A DNA stretch of 64,000 nucleotides, taken from contig NZ_FOLY01000004.1 in the NCBI RefSeq assembly GCF_900112585.1, positions 248,001-312,000 of the forward strand, written 5' to 3'. Source of the DNA: Kushneria avicenniae. Lineage in GTDB: Bacteria > Pseudomonadota > Gammaproteobacteria > Pseudomonadales > Halomonadaceae. A model generated the notes under the pieces. That model was not told the origin of the DNA and did no database searches. It was given only the letters and a program-made list of their open reading frames with translations. This document shows positions 36,951-51,443 of the stretch, in pieces. Made by a program: the position numbers and the translations under genes. Position 1 is the stretch's first letter. The number at the start of each line of letters is the position of its first letter.

Positions 36951-38198
36951 TTACTGTTCTTCGCTCACATCGGCCCTGTCGAGGCCAAAGGCGGTGTGCA
37001 GTGAACGTACGGCCAGCTCGAGAAACTTTTCATCGATAACGACAGAAATCTTGATCTCTGAAGTCGATACCATGCGGATATTGATGCCTTCATCGGCCAG
37101 CACCTTGAACATCCGGGTAGCAACGCCTGCGTGAGAGCGCATGCCCACACCCACCAGCGAGACCTTGGCAATCTTGTCATCACCGCGCAGTTCACCACCG
37201 CCCAGCGACGGAATGACCTGGTCCTGGAGAATGCGCTGAGTCTGGCGAAAATCGTTTTTGGCCACCGTGAAGGTGAAATCGGTGTAGCCACCGGCAGGGG
37301 CAACGTTCTGGACGATCATGTCGACTTCGATATTCGCATCGGAGATCGGCCCCAGAATACGTGATGCTACGCCCGGCACGTCCGGAGTATTAACCAGCGT
37401 CAGCTTGGCTTCGTTGTTGTTGAAGGCGATACCCGAGATCAGCGGCTCTTCCATGTTGGAAATCTCTTCATCTGCAGTAATCAGGGTGCCCGGGCCGTCC
37501 TCGAAGGAAGAGAGGACGCGCAGCGGGACGTTGTATTTGCCGGCAAACTCCACGGCACGAATCTGAAGCACCTTGGAGCCCAGACTGGCCATTTCCAGCA
37601 TTTCCTCGACCGTGATGCTTTCAAGACGACGCGCCTTGGCACATACCCGCGGGTCAGTGGTATAGACGCCGTCGACATCAGTGTAGATCTGACACTCATC
37701 AGCCTTGAGGGCTGCTGCCAGCGCCACACCGGTCGTATCGGAGCCGCCGCGGCCCAGCGTGGTGATGTTGCCCTCGTCGTCAACGCCCTGAAAGCCCGCC
37801 ACGACCACGACCTGCCCTTCGTCAAGATCGGCGCGCAACTCATCGGTTTCGATCCGCTGGATGCGGGCGCGGGTATGGGCGCTATCGGTACGAATGCCGA
37901 TCTGGGCGCCGGTATAGGAGGTTGCCTTGACGCCCAGCTGGTGCAGGGCCATGGCCAATAGTGAGATGGTGACCTGCTCGCCGGTCGACACCAGCATGTC
38001 CATTTCACGCGGTGTGGGCTCTTCGTTGATCTGCGCGGCAAGCTCGATAAGGCGATTGGTTTCACCGCTCATGGCCGATACCACGACCACGACCTGATGG
38101 CCCTGATCACGAACGCCCTTGACCTTTTCAGCGACCGCCTTGATCCGCTCGACGCTACCTACCGAGGTACCGCCGAATTTTTGTACATAAAGCGCCAT
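36951..38198 (-). CDS. lysC: Aspartate kinase LysC
   Basis: A 415-residue monofunctional aspartokinase making aspartyl phosphate for lysine, threonine and methionine, and, in halophiles, for ectoine synthesis. It has the N-terminal kinase motif VQKFGGTSVGSVERIK, the substrate region GRGGSDTTGVALAAAL, and two C-terminal ACT domains (ITGIAF-like and VSLVGVGMRSHAGVATRMF). Its length and type match the pseudomonad LysC. The start is ATG 38198; the frame continues 33 bases upstream without homology. It lies 33 bases downstream of alaS with no room for a lysine riboswitch. Confidence 0.95.
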   Translation of the reverse strand: MALYVQKFGGTSVGSVERIKAVAEKVKGVRDQGHQVVVVVSAMSGETNRLIELAAQINEEPTPREMDMLVSTGEQVTISLLAMALHQLGVKATSYTGAQIGIRTDSAHTRARIQRIETDELRADLDEGQVVVVAGFQGVDDEGNITTLGRGGSDTTGVALAAALKADECQIYTDVDGVYTTDPRVCAKARRLESITVEEMLEMASLGSKVLQIRAVEFAGKYNVPLRVLSSFEDGPGTLITADEEISNMEEPLISGIAFNNNEAKLTLVNTPDVPGVASRILGPISDANIEVDMIVQNVAPAGGYTDFTFTVAKNDFRQTQRILQDQVIPSLGGGELRGDDKIAKVSLVGVGMRSHAGVATRMFKVLADEGINIRMVSTSEIKISVVIDEKFLELAVRSLHTAFGLDRADVSEEQ

Positions 38199-38231
38199 GG
38201 ATGTCCCTGTCGTTGATGGTGTGTTGGACAA

Positions 38232-40838
38232 TCAGTTTTCGAGTGTTTCGGCAACCCACTGGCGCGCGGCCTGCAGGGCGTTGTCCACGCCACTGACGTC
38301 ACTGCCGCCGGCCTGGGCCATGTCGGGGCGACCGCCGCCGCGGCCGCCGACCATGGGCGCGATGGCGCTGACGAGGCTGCCGGCGCTGAGTCGATCCACC
38401 AGATCCTTCGTGACGCCGGCAATCAGGTTGACCTTGCCATCACCGGCCACCGCCAGAACGATCACACCGGACCCCAGACGGTTTTTCATCTGATCCATGA
38501 CGCCGCGCAGCTCTTTCGCCCCCACGCCCTCGAGCTGACGGGTCAGGACACGCACGCCGCCAATGTCTTCGGCAGCGTCCAGCAGATCATTGCCGGCCTG
38601 GCTGGCCAGTCTGGCGCGGTTGCGCTCCAGCTCACGCTCGAGTTCGCGGTTGCGCTCCAGAAGCGTGCCCACGCGCGATTCGAGCTGGTCGGGGCGTGCG
38701 CGCACCTGATCGGCAAGACGCGTGACCAGTGACTGCTGATCGCGGAACCAGCGCAGCGTCGCCCCCCCCGAGATGGCCTCGATACGGCGCACACCGGCAG
38801 CAACGCCCGACTCGCTGACCAGCTTCACCGGGCCGATATCGCCGGTGCGCAGGACATGGGTACCGCCACACAGCTCGATGGAGAAATCATCGCTCCCCAT
38901 GGTCAGCACGCGAACGCTTTCACCGTACTTGGCCTCAAAAAGCGCCTGGGCGCCCAGCCTGCGTGCCTCGTCCAGCGTCATCAACTGCGTGGTCACAGGC
39001 GTGTTGGCCATGACCTGTTCGTTGATCATAGCCTCGACCCGCTCGAGCTCTTCAGGCGTCACGGCTTCGTTGTGGCTGAAGTCAAAGCGTAGCCGCTCGT
39101 CACCCACCTGTGAGCCCTTTTGCTGCACATGCGTGCCGAGAATGCGACGCAAGGCTTCATGCAACAGGTGCGTGGCCGAATGATTGCGCATGATGGCATG
39201 ACGGGTCGGCACCTCAACGCGGGCCTCGACCGCGGCCTGCGCCGGCATGACACCTTCGCTCACTTCGCCCAGATGGACGAAGTGCTGACCGCGTTTCTGG
39301 GTATCGCGCACGGTGAAGACAACACCCGGCAGCGTCAGGGTGCCGCGATCGCCGATCTGACCGCCGGATTCGGCGTAAAAGGGGGTTTCATCCAGCACGA
39401 TGGCACCGCTCTGCCCGACCTCGAGCTGCTCGACCTGTTCGCCCTGATCGTTGAGCAGCGTCAGCACCTGTCCGGTTGCGATCAGACGCTCACGCCCGAC
39501 AAAGTCGGTGGCACCTTCCAGATCGAGATCCGCTTCAAGTCTCGCGCCGAACTGGCTGGCGGCACGCGCACGTTCGCGCTGCGCTTCGAGCTCGCGCTGA
39601 AAACCGGCCTCATCAAGGGCAATATTGCGCTCGCGGGCAATATCGGCCGTCAGGTCGTAGGGAAAGCCGTAGGTGTCATACAGCTTGAAGATGGTCTCGC
39701 CGTCCAGCTCGCTGGAGGACAGGCCGGCCAGTGCCTCGTCGAGCAGACGCATGCCGTGATCCAGCGTGCGGGCAAACTGCTCTTCCTCGCGCAGCAGCAC
39801 CTTCTCGATCTGTGCACGGCGGGCATGCAGCTCGGGATAGGCCTCACCCATCTCTTCATCCAGCGCTGCCACCAGCCGGTTGAAGAAGGGTTCACGCACG
39901 CCCAGCTTGTGACCGTGACGCACTGCGCGACGGATGATGCGACGCAGAACGTAGCCGCGGCCTTCGTTGGAAGGCATGACGCCATCCACGATCAAAAAGG
40001 CACACGAGCGAATGTGATCGGCGATGACGCGCAGCGACGGCTGGTGAATATCGTTTTGTCCGGTAATCTCGGCGGCAGAGGCCAGCAGACGCTTGAAGAG
40101 ATCAATCTCGTAGTTGGAGTGCACGCCCTGCATGACGGCGGCGATACGTTCAAGGCCCATACCGGTATCGATGGAGGGGCTGGGCAGCGGCGTCATGTTG
40201 CCCTGGGCATCGCGATCATACTGCATGAAGACCAGATTCCAGACTTCGATGTAGCGATCGCCGTCCTCGTCCGGGCTGCCCGGCGGGCCACCGGCAACGT
40301 CGGGACCATGGTCATAAAAGATTTCCGAACACGGGCCACAGGGGCCGGTTTCGCCCATCTGCCAGAAGTTGTCTTCATCCAGACGCGAGAAGCGCTCGCC
40401 GCTGACGCCCAGCTCGTTGAGCCAGATATCGGCCGCTTCGTCGTCGCTGACATGCACCGTGACCCACAGTCTTTCTGCCGGCAGCCCCAGATTGACGGTC
40501 AGAAACTGCCAGGCGTACTGAATCGCCTCGCGCTTGAAATAGTCGCCAAAGCTGAAGTTGCCCAGCATCTCGAACAGGGTGTGATGGCGCGCCGTATAGC
40601 CGACATTGTCGAGATCGTTATGCTTGCCGCCGGCCCTGACACAGCGCTGCGCCGAGGTTGCCCGAACGTAGGGCCTGGGATCGCGTCCCAGAAAGACATC
40701 CTTGAAAGGCACCATACCGGCATTGGTGAAAAGCAGCGTAGGGTCGTTGTCAGGCACCAGTGAACTGGAAGGCACCTGGGTATGCCCGTGCTGTTCAAAA
40801 AAATTCAGAAATGCTTGTCGTATGTCGGCGCTTTTCAT
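38232..40838 (-). CDS. alaS: Alanyl-tRNA synthetase AlaS
   Basis: An 868-residue class II synthetase. It begins [20 protein letters not shown] and keeps class II motifs [20 protein letters not shown] and [20 protein letters not shown]. The editing domain follows ([20 protein letters not shown] with the HxxxH zinc set and CGGTHV), then the C-terminal C-Ala domain ([18 protein letters not shown]). The length is typical. It is the first gene of alaS-lysC. Confidence 0.96.
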   Translation of the reverse strand: MKSADIRQAFLNFFEQHGHTQVPSSSLVPDNDPTLLFTNAGMVPFKDVFLGRDPRPYVRATSAQRCVRAGGKHNDLDNVGYTARHHTLFEMLGNFSFGDYFKREAIQYAWQFLTVNLGLPAERLWVTVHVSDDEAADIWLNELGVSGERFSRLDEDNFWQMGETGPCGPCSEIFYDHGPDVAGGPPGSPDEDGDRYIEVWNLVFMQYDRDAQGNMTPLPSPSIDTGMGLERIAAVMQGVHSNYEIDLFKRLLASAAEITGQNDIHQPSLRVIADHIRSCAFLIVDGVMPSNEGRGYVLRRIIRRAVRHGHKLGVREPFFNRLVAALDEEMGEAYPELHARRAQIEKVLLREEEQFARTLDHGMRLLDEALAGLSSSELDGETIFKLYDTYGFPYDLTADIARERNIALDEAGFQRELEAQRERARAASQFGARLEADLDLEGATDFVGRERLIATGQVLTLLNDQGEQVEQLEVGQSGAIVLDETPFYAESGGQIGDRGTLTLPGVVFTVRDTQKRGQHFVHLGEVSEGVMPAQAAVEARVEVPTRHAIMRNHSATHLLHEALRRILGTHVQQKGSQVGDERLRFDFSHNEAVTPEELERVEAMINEQVMANTPVTTQLMTLDEARRLGAQALFEAKYGESVRVLTMGSDDFSIELCGGTHVLRTGDIGPVKLVSESGVAAGVRRIEAISGGATLRWFRDQQSLVTRLADQVRARPDQLESRVGTLLERNRELERELERNRARLASQAGNDLLDAAEDIGGVRVLTRQLEGVGAKELRGVMDQMKNRLGSGVIVLAVAGDGKVNLIAGVTKDLVDRLSAGSLVSAIAPMVGGRGGGRPDMAQAGGSDVSGVDNALQAARQWVAETLEN

Positions 40839-41110
40839 GGGCTTCCCGTAAACAATGGGTCAGATCTTTTGAATGAGGCAACGAGCGATGCCTCGGGCAA
40901 CGCCCTGGGCGGCGTTGTCGGTCGTCAACATGCGCCTCGAGGTGTGACCCTCACGATGTTCCGGCCTCTATTGTGCGCAGTCGTCAGGACGCATGCTCAC
41001 AATGAGACGAATTTTGGCGGCTTAATGTATCAGCATGTCGCCTCCTGGCGCGACATCCCCGCCACGCTCCATTTTGTCTCATGCCGGCCACAACGTGCCA
41101 GCACATGCGC

Positions 41111-41557
41111 TCATGAGGGCCAGGCCAGTCGCATGGCACTGCTGCACTGCTGGCCGTCAAACCCACGCGATGCCAGAAAGCGCTGGCGTCTGGCGCGCGC
41201 CTTCATGTCATCGCCCGGCCCGTCGAAACGCCGGCTGAGCGCTTCGGCAGCCAGTGCCGTCCAGTCAGCATCACTCTCTTCCAGCGCCTGTGCAATCATC
41301 TCGCGCTCGATACCGCGACCCGCCAGCTCCGCACTGATCTTGCGCGGCCCCTGCAGACGCGTGATGCGTGAGCGCACGAAGTGTTCGACAAAGCGGGCAT
41401 CGGACTGAAGATTGTCCTCGGCGAGTCGATCCAGCAGGGCCGTAACCGCCTCTGGCGGATGCTCATGACGCAGCAGTCGCTCCTCGAGCTCGCTGCGGGT
41501 GTATTCACGCCGGGCCAGCAGCGCGATGGCTTCCTCGTAAGGCGTTCTCTGTGTCAT
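41111..41557 (-). CDS. recX: RecA regulator RecX
   Basis: A 148-residue modulator that binds and caps RecA filaments. It shows the repeated three-helix RecX pattern: ALLARREYTRSELEERLLRH, LLDRLAEDNLQSDARFVEHF, RLQGPRKISAELAGRGIERE and RRFDGPGDDMKARARRQRFL. The start at 41557 follows AAGGAGAGG at ideal distance. It is downstream of recA, separated by a hairpin likely to limit read-through. Confidence 0.92.
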   Translation of the reverse strand: MTQRTPYEEAIALLARREYTRSELEERLLRHEHPPEAVTALLDRLAEDNLQSDARFVEHFVRSRITRLQGPRKISAELAGRGIEREMIAQALEESDADWTALAAEALSRRFDGPGDDMKARARRQRFLASRGFDGQQCSSAMRLAWPS

Positions 41558-41609
41558 CGCCCTCTCCTTTTCCATGCATGTTCTGATCCAGCAACTCTGC
41601 AGCAATGCA

Positions 41610-41641
41610 AAAGGGGCACGCTCGATAAAGCGTGCCCCTTT
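41610..41641 (-). terminator. Partial terminator/attenuator between recA and recX
   Basis: A GC-rich 13-bp stem (AAAGGGGCACGCT and its complement, loop of six) is followed on the minus strand by only a short T run. In E. coli a similar structure lets a small fraction of recA transcripts read into recX, and the same arrangement is inferred here. Confidence 0.75.
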
Positions 41642-41712
41642 CATTACTTACCTGATCCGACTATCGCCACTTGTGGCCACAGTAAAAAAGGCCACAGCGA
41701 AAAAGTGACGGC

Positions 41713-42783
41713 TTACAGCAGCTCATCGTCACCGGCATCGGCCGGCGCTTCAGCATCAGCGGTGGCCTTTTCCTCTTCTTTCGTCTGCGGCGTGGTCAGA
41801 AGCTGACCGCGGATCGCGTCCTCGATCTCTTTCATGACCTCGGGATTGTCCTCGAGATACTGGGCGGCATTGGCCTTGCCCTGCCCGATCTTGTTGCCCT
41901 TGTAGCTGTACCAGGCGCCTGCCTTGTTGACCAGGTTGCACTGGACGCCAAGATCAACCACTTCACCGGCATGGTAAATGCCCTTGCCGTACAGGATCTG
42001 GAATTCGGCCTGACGAAACGGCGGCGCCACCTTGTTCTTGACAACCTTGACGCGGGTCTCATTGCCCACAGCCTCATCGCCCTGCTTGACCGAGCCGGTA
42101 CGGCGGATGTCCAGACGAACGCTTGAATAGAACTTGAGCGCGTTACCGCCGGTGGTCGTTTCGGGATTACCGAACATGACGCCGATCTTCATGCGGATCT
42201 GGTTGACGAACATCACCATGCAGTTGGCATTCTTGATGTGTCCGGTCACCTTGCGCAGCGCCTGCGACATGAGACGTGCCTGCAGACCGACGTGGGAGTC
42301 GCCCATTTCGCCCTCGATCTCGGCGCGCGGCGTCAGTGCCGCCACCGAGTCGACCACGATGACGTCCACACCACCGGAGCGCACCAGCATGTCGCAAATC
42401 TCGAGCGCTTGCTCGCCGGTATCGGGCTGCGAGACCAGCATGTCATCAAGATTGACGCCCAGCTTTTCGGCGTAGCTCGGGTCAAGGGCGTGCTCGGCGT
42501 CGATGAAGGCGCAGGTCTTGCCCTGCTTCTGTGCCTGGGCGATGACCGACAGGGTGATGGTGGTCTTGCCCGAGGCTTCCGGTCCAAAAATCTCGACGAT
42601 ACGCCCAAAGGGCAGACCGCCGACGCCAAGGGCAATGTCCAGTCCGAGCGAACCGGTCGATACGGCGGGAATGGCCACGCGGGGCGCATCACCCATCCGC
42701 ATGACCGCCCCCTTGCCGAACTGGCGCTCGATCTGGGAAAGAGCGGCATTAAGCGCCTTGGAGCGGTTGTCATCTTGTGCCAT
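41713..42783 (-). CDS. recA: Recombinase RecA
   Basis: A 356-residue strand-exchange ATPase and SOS co-protease. Walker [13 protein letters not shown] lies near residues 66-77; [20 protein letters not shown] (Walker B and loop 1) and the loop 2 segment [20 protein letters not shown] are conserved; the C-terminus ends in an acidic tail ([14 protein letters not shown]). No clear LexA box was found by eye in the 144 bases between recA and pncC, but the AT-rich region at 42824-42858 is the likely promoter. Confidence 0.97.
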   Translation of the reverse strand: MAQDDNRSKALNAALSQIERQFGKGAVMRMGDAPRVAIPAVSTGSLGLDIALGVGGLPFGRIVEIFGPEASGKTTITLSVIAQAQKQGKTCAFIDAEHALDPSYAEKLGVNLDDMLVSQPDTGEQALEICDMLVRSGGVDVIVVDSVAALTPRAEIEGEMGDSHVGLQARLMSQALRKVTGHIKNANCMVMFVNQIRMKIGVMFGNPETTTGGNALKFYSSVRLDIRRTGSVKQGDEAVGNETRVKVVKNKVAPPFRQAEFQILYGKGIYHAGEVVDLGVQCNLVNKAGAWYSYKGNKIGQGKANAAQYLEDNPEVMKEIEDAIRGQLLTTPQTKEEEKATADAEAPADAGDDELL

Positions 42784-42927
42784 GTTGGCCCTCCTGTCGG
42801 GTCAGCCTGACGCTTAAGCGCCAATAAACTGTATGCTTGTCCAGTATTTTAAACCAAAAAGAGGCGCTGTCACATCCTTTCGGTGACTTATTTTACGGTC
42901 TGCTTCATGAGGCCGCGCCACAGCGCA

Positions 42928-43431
42928 TCAGTCAAAAGAATTTTCCTCGAGCCGTTCGATCAATCCCTTGAGCGCCAGCGCCACCGCTTCGCGGCGCACG
43001 TCCGAGCGCTCGCCGTTGAGGTGATAGCACCGGGCCTGACTCTGGGTGGCATTACCCCAGGCAAACCATACCGTGCCGACCGGCTTGTCCGGCGTGCCGC
43101 CGCCGGGCCCGGCCACCCCGCTGATGGCCACGCCCAGAGCCGCGCCGCTATCGCGACAGGCGCCACGCACCATTTCGTGCACCACCGTCTCGCTGACCGC
43201 GCCAAAAAGCTCCAGCGACACCGACGACACGCCCAGAAGCCGCTGCTTGGCACTGTTGGCGTAGGTGACATAGCCGGTCTCGAAACAGGCCGAACTGCCG
43301 GCCACATCGGTGATGGCTTTTGCCACGCCGCCGCCGGTACAGGATTCAGCGGTGGTCAGCACCACCCGCTGCTGCTCGCAGAGCAGGCACAGCCGACTGG
43401 CCAGCGCCTGTATGCTCGATGCTGTTGCCAT
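42928..43431 (-). CDS. pncC: Nicotinamide-nucleotide amidase PncC (CinA C-terminal domain)
   Basis: A 167-residue stand-alone CinA C-terminal domain that deamidates NMN to nicotinate mononucleotide. Signature segments are VVLTTAESCTGGGVAKAITD with the catalytic Ser/Thr region, GVSSVSLELFGAVSE and GVAISGVAGPGGGTPDKPVG. The start is ATG 43431 with GGGAG upstream; the open frame extends to 43584 without homology. It precedes recA on the same strand, the common cinA-recA order. Confidence 0.92.
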   Translation of the reverse strand: MATASSIQALASRLCLLCEQQRVVLTTAESCTGGGVAKAITDVAGSSACFETGYVTYANSAKQRLLGVSSVSLELFGAVSETVVHEMVRGACRDSGAALGVAISGVAGPGGGTPDKPVGTVWFAWGNATQSQARCYHLNGERSDVRREAVALALKGLIERLEENSFD

Positions 43432-43637
43432 GACCACTCCCGCCGATGACATCGAATTGAGACGGCCCCATGGTACTCGATCCCCGGCGCCGAGGGGCAC
43501 CGTCCGGCATCGACCACCAGCACGGAATCTGCCTGGAACATCCACTGTCTGCACTATAGCAATACAGAAGAGACAGCGGATCATGATAGTCTCGGGCCCC
43601 TTTCACCTCATATGTCATTGGACAGGGTCAATTTCAC

Positions 43638-46217
43638 GTGGCAGGCAAGACCGAGTCCCAACCGACGCCCATGATGGCGCAGTATTTTCGTATCAAGCGC
43701 GAGCACCCCGACGTGCTGCTTTTCTATCGCATGGGAGACTTCTACGAGCTTTTCCATGACGACGCCAGACGCGCTGCCTCACTGCTGGACATCACGCTGA
43801 CCGCCCGGGGCACCTCCAACGGCGCCCCCATCCCGATGGCGGGCGTGCCCTATCACAGCGCCGAAAGCTATCTGGCCCGGCTGGTTCGCATGGGCGAATC
43901 GGTCGCCATCTGTGAGCAGATCGGCGATCCGGCCACTGCCAAGGGGCCGGTGGAGCGTCGCGTCGTGCGCATCGTCACCCCGGGCACGCTTCACGATGAA
44001 GCCCTGCTTGATGAGCGCCGTGACAACCTGGTCGCCGCCCTGCACGGTGATAATGATCACTGGGGACTGGCCTGGCTCGAGCTCTCCAGCGGGCGCTTCA
44101 GCGTGCTGGAAGTCGAGGGCGAAGGTGACATGCTGGCCGAGCTGCACCGGCTCGATCCGGCCGAGCTGCTGGTCATGGAAAGCCTGCCCCTTCCCGAACG
44201 TCTGGAAGAGCGCCCCGGGCTGCGACGCCAGAGTGACTGGCACTTTGATCTTGAAACCTCACGGCGTCTGCTCTGCGACCAGCTTCAGGTCCAGAATCTG
44301 TCAGGCTTTGGCTGTGACCATCTGAACCGGGCGCTGACCGCCGCTGGCGTATTGATCGACTATGTTCGCGATACCCAGCGCACGGCGCTGCCGCATATCA
44401 CGGCCATTGGCGTGGAAAGCCGTGACGAGTCGGTCGTCATCGATGCCGCCAGCCGACGCAATCTGGAAATCGATCAGAACATGGCCGGCGGGCAGGACAA
44501 TACGCTGGCCTCGGTGCTCGATACCACGGCCACCGCCATGGGCGCCCGCCTGCTGCGCCGCTGGCTCAACCGTCCCCTGCGGGATCGGGAACAGGTCAAC
44601 GCCAGGCAACACAGCGTGCGGCTGCTGGGTGATGAGGATCACGTCGAATTTTTCAACGATATCCTGCGCGGCATCGGCGATATCGAGCGTATTCTGGCCC
44701 GCGTGGCGCTGCTCAGCGCCCGGCCGCGCGATCTCGCCCGTCTGCGCGATGCCCTCAATGCCCTGCCGGCACTGGCCGAACGCCTGCAGAAGATCCCGGA
44801 AGGCAGCGCCCTCGACGCTCTCGCCCGCGACATCGTGCCCTGGCCGACGCTTGCCGACACCCTGACTCGTGCGCTGATCGACAGCCCGCCGGTGGTCATT
44901 CGCGATGGCGGCGTCATTCGTGAAGGCTTTGACGAGGAACTCGACGAATATCGGGCGCTGCACGAAAACGCCGGTGACTACCTGGTCCAGCTGGAAGCGC
45001 GCGAGCGTGAACGCACCGGCCTTGCCGGACTCAAGGTGGGCTATAACCGAGTGCACGGTTATTACATTGAAATCCCGAGAGCACAGGCACGTGATGTACC
45101 GGCAGACTATATTCGCCGCCAGACCCTCAAGAATGCCGAACGTTTTATCATCCCCGAGCTCAAGACCTTCGAGGACAAGGCGCTCTCGGCGCGCAGCCGG
45201 GCTTTGGCACGCGAAAAACTGCTGTATGACGGTCTGCTGGAGACCCTCAATGCCGAGCTGTCAGCGCTGACCCGGATGGCCCGCGCGCTGGCAACGCTGG
45301 ATGTGCTGCATGCCTTTGCCGAGCGAGCGCACACGCTCTCACTGGTCTGTCCGGTGCTGCGCGAAGCGCCGGGCATGACCATCCGTGACGGACGCCACCC
45401 GGTGGTCGAACATGTCTCGACGCACCCCTTCGTGCCCAACGATCTCTACTTTGATGACGACACGCGCATGCTGGTCATTACCGGACCCAACATGGGCGGT
45501 AAATCGACCTTCATGCGCCAGAACGCATTGATTGCCCTGCTGGCGCATACCGGCTGCTTCGTGCCGGCGACCAGCGCCGAGATCGGCCCGATCGATCGCA
45601 TCTTCACCCGTATCGGATCATCCGACGATCTGGCCGGCGGACGCTCGACCTTCATGGTCGAAATGACCGAAACCGCCAGCATCCTGCATAACGCTACTGA
45701 CCAAAGCCTGGTGCTGATGGACGAGATTGGCCGCGGCACCAGCACCTTCGACGGACTGTCGCTGGCGTGGGCGGCGGCCGAACACCTGACCGGTACACGC
45801 GCCTTCACGCTGTTTGCCACCCACTATTTCGAAATGACCAGTCTGCCCGAGCAGGCCGAGGGAGTGGCCAACGTGCATCTCAATGCCACCGAGCACAATG
45901 ACGGCATCGTGTTCATGCACCGGGTAGAGCCGGGCCCCGCCAGTCAGAGCTACGGCCTGCAGGTGGCCCAGCTGGCAGGCGTTCCACGCTCGGTTATCAC
46001 CCGCGCCCGTGAAAAGCTTATGGTGCTCGAAGCCCAGGAAATCGAACGGCCCGACACGACATTTTCGAATCGGGACACAGCCTCCCCCCGTCAGGAGGAT
46101 CTGTTTGCAAGCTCCCCGCATCCACTGGTCGAGGCGCTTGAACAGCTTGATCTGGACAGCCTGTCACCGCGCCAGGCACAGGAGTGGCTGTATCAGTGGC
46201 GCGATAAACTACGCTGA
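43638..46217 (+). CDS. mutS: DNA mismatch repair protein MutS
   Basis: An 859-residue MutS. It starts at a GTG ([20 protein letters not shown]) and has the mismatch-binding [19 protein letters not shown] (Phe-X-Glu motif), connector and lever domains, the ATPase with Walker [13 protein letters not shown] (about residues 616-627), [16 protein letters not shown] and [12 protein letters not shown], and a C-terminal dimerisation tail ([20 protein letters not shown]). The length matches E. coli (853). It is divergent from pncC-recA-recX and followed by fdxA. Confidence 0.96.
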   Translation: MAGKTESQPTPMMAQYFRIKREHPDVLLFYRMGDFYELFHDDARRAASLLDITLTARGTSNGAPIPMAGVPYHSAESYLARLVRMGESVAICEQIGDPATAKGPVERRVVRIVTPGTLHDEALLDERRDNLVAALHGDNDHWGLAWLELSSGRFSVLEVEGEGDMLAELHRLDPAELLVMESLPLPERLEERPGLRRQSDWHFDLETSRRLLCDQLQVQNLSGFGCDHLNRALTAAGVLIDYVRDTQRTALPHITAIGVESRDESVVIDAASRRNLEIDQNMAGGQDNTLASVLDTTATAMGARLLRRWLNRPLRDREQVNARQHSVRLLGDEDHVEFFNDILRGIGDIERILARVALLSARPRDLARLRDALNALPALAERLQKIPEGSALDALARDIVPWPTLADTLTRALIDSPPVVIRDGGVIREGFDEELDEYRALHENAGDYLVQLEARERERTGLAGLKVGYNRVHGYYIEIPRAQARDVPADYIRRQTLKNAERFIIPELKTFEDKALSARSRALAREKLLYDGLLETLNAELSALTRMARALATLDVLHAFAERAHTLSLVCPVLREAPGMTIRDGRHPVVEHVSTHPFVPNDLYFDDDTRMLVITGPNMGGKSTFMRQNALIALLAHTGCFVPATSAEIGPIDRIFTRIGSSDDLAGGRSTFMVEMTETASILHNATDQSLVLMDEIGRGTSTFDGLSLAWAAAEHLTGTRAFTLFATHYFEMTSLPEQAEGVANVHLNATEHNDGIVFMHRVEPGPASQSYGLQVAQLAGVPRSVITRAREKLMVLEAQEIERPDTTFSNRDTASPRQEDLFASSPHPLVEALEQLDLDSLSPRQAQEWLYQWRDKLR

Positions 46218-46385
46218 CCCTGCGCTCGCCCGCCCCCTGAAGCCGCTTTAGCCTACAAGCCGCTTGTCCCCGGGCGGGCGGGCCTTCTAGAATAAGGCCC
46301 CTTTCGTGGGCCGCCCCACACCCTCTTTTCAGTGCTGCCCGTTCCCGGATGGGCAGTGACCGCCTGCTACCCTGGAGTTCGTGAC

Positions 46386-46709
46386 ATGACCTTTGTCGTC
46401 ACCGAGAACTGCATTCAATGCAAATACACGGACTGTGTGGAAGTCTGCCCGGTCGACTGTTTCTATGAAGGCCCCAACTTTCTGGTCATTCATCCCGACG
46501 AATGCATTGACTGCGCCCTGTGCGAGCCTGAGTGCCCGGCCGAAGCCATTTTCTCGGAGGATGAGCTGCCGGAGGGTCAGGAGAAGTTTATCGAGATCAA
46601 CGCCGATCTGGCCGAGCAGTGGCCCAATATCAACGAGCGCATGGACCCGCCGGCCGACGCCGATGAGTGGAATGGCGTTCCCGGCAAGATTGAAAAACTC
46701 ACGCGCTGA
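46386..46709 (+). CDS. fdxA: Seven-iron ferredoxin FdxA
   Basis: A 107-residue ferredoxin. Two cluster motifs are seen: [17 protein letters not shown] for the 3Fe-4S site (with Cys from the second motif) and [15 protein letters not shown] for the 4Fe-4S site, followed by the typical C-terminal extension [17 protein letters not shown]. The ATG at 46386 is used with GGAG upstream. Gene order mutS-fdxA is common in pseudomonads and halomonads. It is a general low-potential electron carrier; its partner is unknown. Confidence 0.95.
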   Translation: MTFVVTENCIQCKYTDCVEVCPVDCFYEGPNFLVIHPDECIDCALCEPECPAEAIFSEDELPEGQEKFIEINADLAEQWPNINERMDPPADADEWNGVPGKIEKLTR

Positions 46710-46846
46710 TACCTGAACCGGGGCCGCTGGCGCCCCGCCCCTCCTGCCTTTTATTGACCCGATACAGCCTTTGCTGCCCTGACACTCCCGCCCCGGTTTC
46801 TTCGATGACTGGACCCGACGTTTGGGCATAAAAGATGTTCGGGCAT

Positions 46847-46872
46847 AAAAAAGGCGGCCCCGTGGGGCCGCC
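46847..46872 (-). terminator. Orphan minus-strand terminator in the fdxA-eno gap
   Basis: On the minus strand the stem GGCGGCCCC / GGGGCCGCC is followed by six T. No annotated minus-strand gene ends here: eno stops 455 bases to the right and has its own terminator. It therefore implies either read-through protection of fdxA or an unannotated minus-strand transcript from the AT-rich region at about 47.03-47.13 kb. Confidence 0.8.
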
Positions 46873-47261
46873 CTTGCATCCTGCGTCCTTGAGCCTGTCC
46901 GTTGGCCCGAATCCATTGGCGTCATCCATGCGAAGAAATCGAATCCGTCCGATACCCAGCGCGCCAAAACCCGTGTTGTGGTTGGGGGATTCCTGAGTGG
47001 CGCCATCCATTTGCCGCCGTCAGGAAATTGCACAATCAGATTTTCTGATCAGTGCAAAACTTTTTAAAAAATATTTAATCGAAAAAAATGTCGATCAGAT
47101 TGCTTTTTTAGAATAAAAATATCAATAATATCAGCTGGTTACGAGAGGAAGGTAGCTTTGTGCCCATACATGGACCGCTTCGAATACACTTATGGTGGGT
47201 GCTGCACCCCTTGCGGGTCAAGCCAATCGTCCAGGATTCGTCGAATATAGAGTCCGGGCAT
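46873..47261. other. Intergenic region with AT-rich core, inverted repeat and repeated GGGCATAAAA
   Basis: No convincing gene is present. The part from about 47041 to 47135 is very AT-rich in a GC-rich genome and begins inside a near-perfect inverted repeat (TTGCACAATCAGA / TCTGATCAGTGCAA, 47028-47057). A plausible plus-strand promoter (TTGCTT at 47100, AATAAT at 47124) is followed by GAGGAAGG (47145-47152) and a possible 44-codon frame starting at GTG 47160 and ending at 47294. GGGCATAAAA occurs three times (46824, 46841, 47256), each time next to or within a terminator foot. A minus-strand transcript ending at 46847 is also possible. Confidence 0.4.
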
Positions 47262-47292
47262 AAAAAATCCGACTACCCATGGCAGTCGGATT
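47262..47292 (-). terminator. Terminator of eno
   Basis: On the minus strand ATCCGACT / AGTCGGAT pairs around a partly paired loop and is followed by six T, 35 bases past the eno stop codon. Confidence 0.85.
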
Positions 47293-47326
47293 AATTTTAA
47301 TGATTCAGATCAAAAATCGGCGCAGC

Positions 47327-48640
<1,314 letters not shown>

Positions 48641-48792
48641 TTAAACTTCCGGCCCACGCCTTTGGACCGGACTCGAATGAACGCGTCATGAAAGCATAGA
48701 AAGCGATCCGCCTGCCTGCCATGCCAGCGTTTTCATGACACTCTTTAGACCAAAGTCGAACGATTTGTTCACCTCAGGACACACACGCCAAT

Positions 48793-48821
48793 AAAAACGC
48801 CGGTCATCATGACCGGCGTTT
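48793..48821 (-). terminator. Terminator of pyrG-kdsA
   Basis: A perfect 12-bp stem (AAACGCCGGTCA / TGACCGGCGTTT, loop TCA) directly after the kdsA stop, with a T tract on the minus strand. Confidence 0.9.
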
Positions 48822-48826
48822 CAGGA

Positions 48827-51416
<2,590 letters not shown>

Positions 51417-51443
51417 TCAGTTTACGCGAAAGCGTCGGCGCGC

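Noticed and set aside
38199..38231. Lysine riboswitch in front of lysC
   Set aside because: Only 33 bases separate alaS and lysC, far too short for the roughly 170-nt lysine aptamer.
39120..40763. Long plus-strand open frame (547 codons) opposite alaS
   Set aside because: It is fully antisense to a clear alaS gene and shows no recognisable motif. The same reasoning removes the large antisense frames at 49524-51482 (pyrG), 30453-31838 (smc) and 15076-16323 (rnm/yciO).
46329..47033. Minus-strand open frame covering fdxA and part of the fdxA-eno gap
   Set aside because: Half is antisense to fdxA and the terminator at 46847-46872 lies inside the frame, which is not compatible with a real gene.
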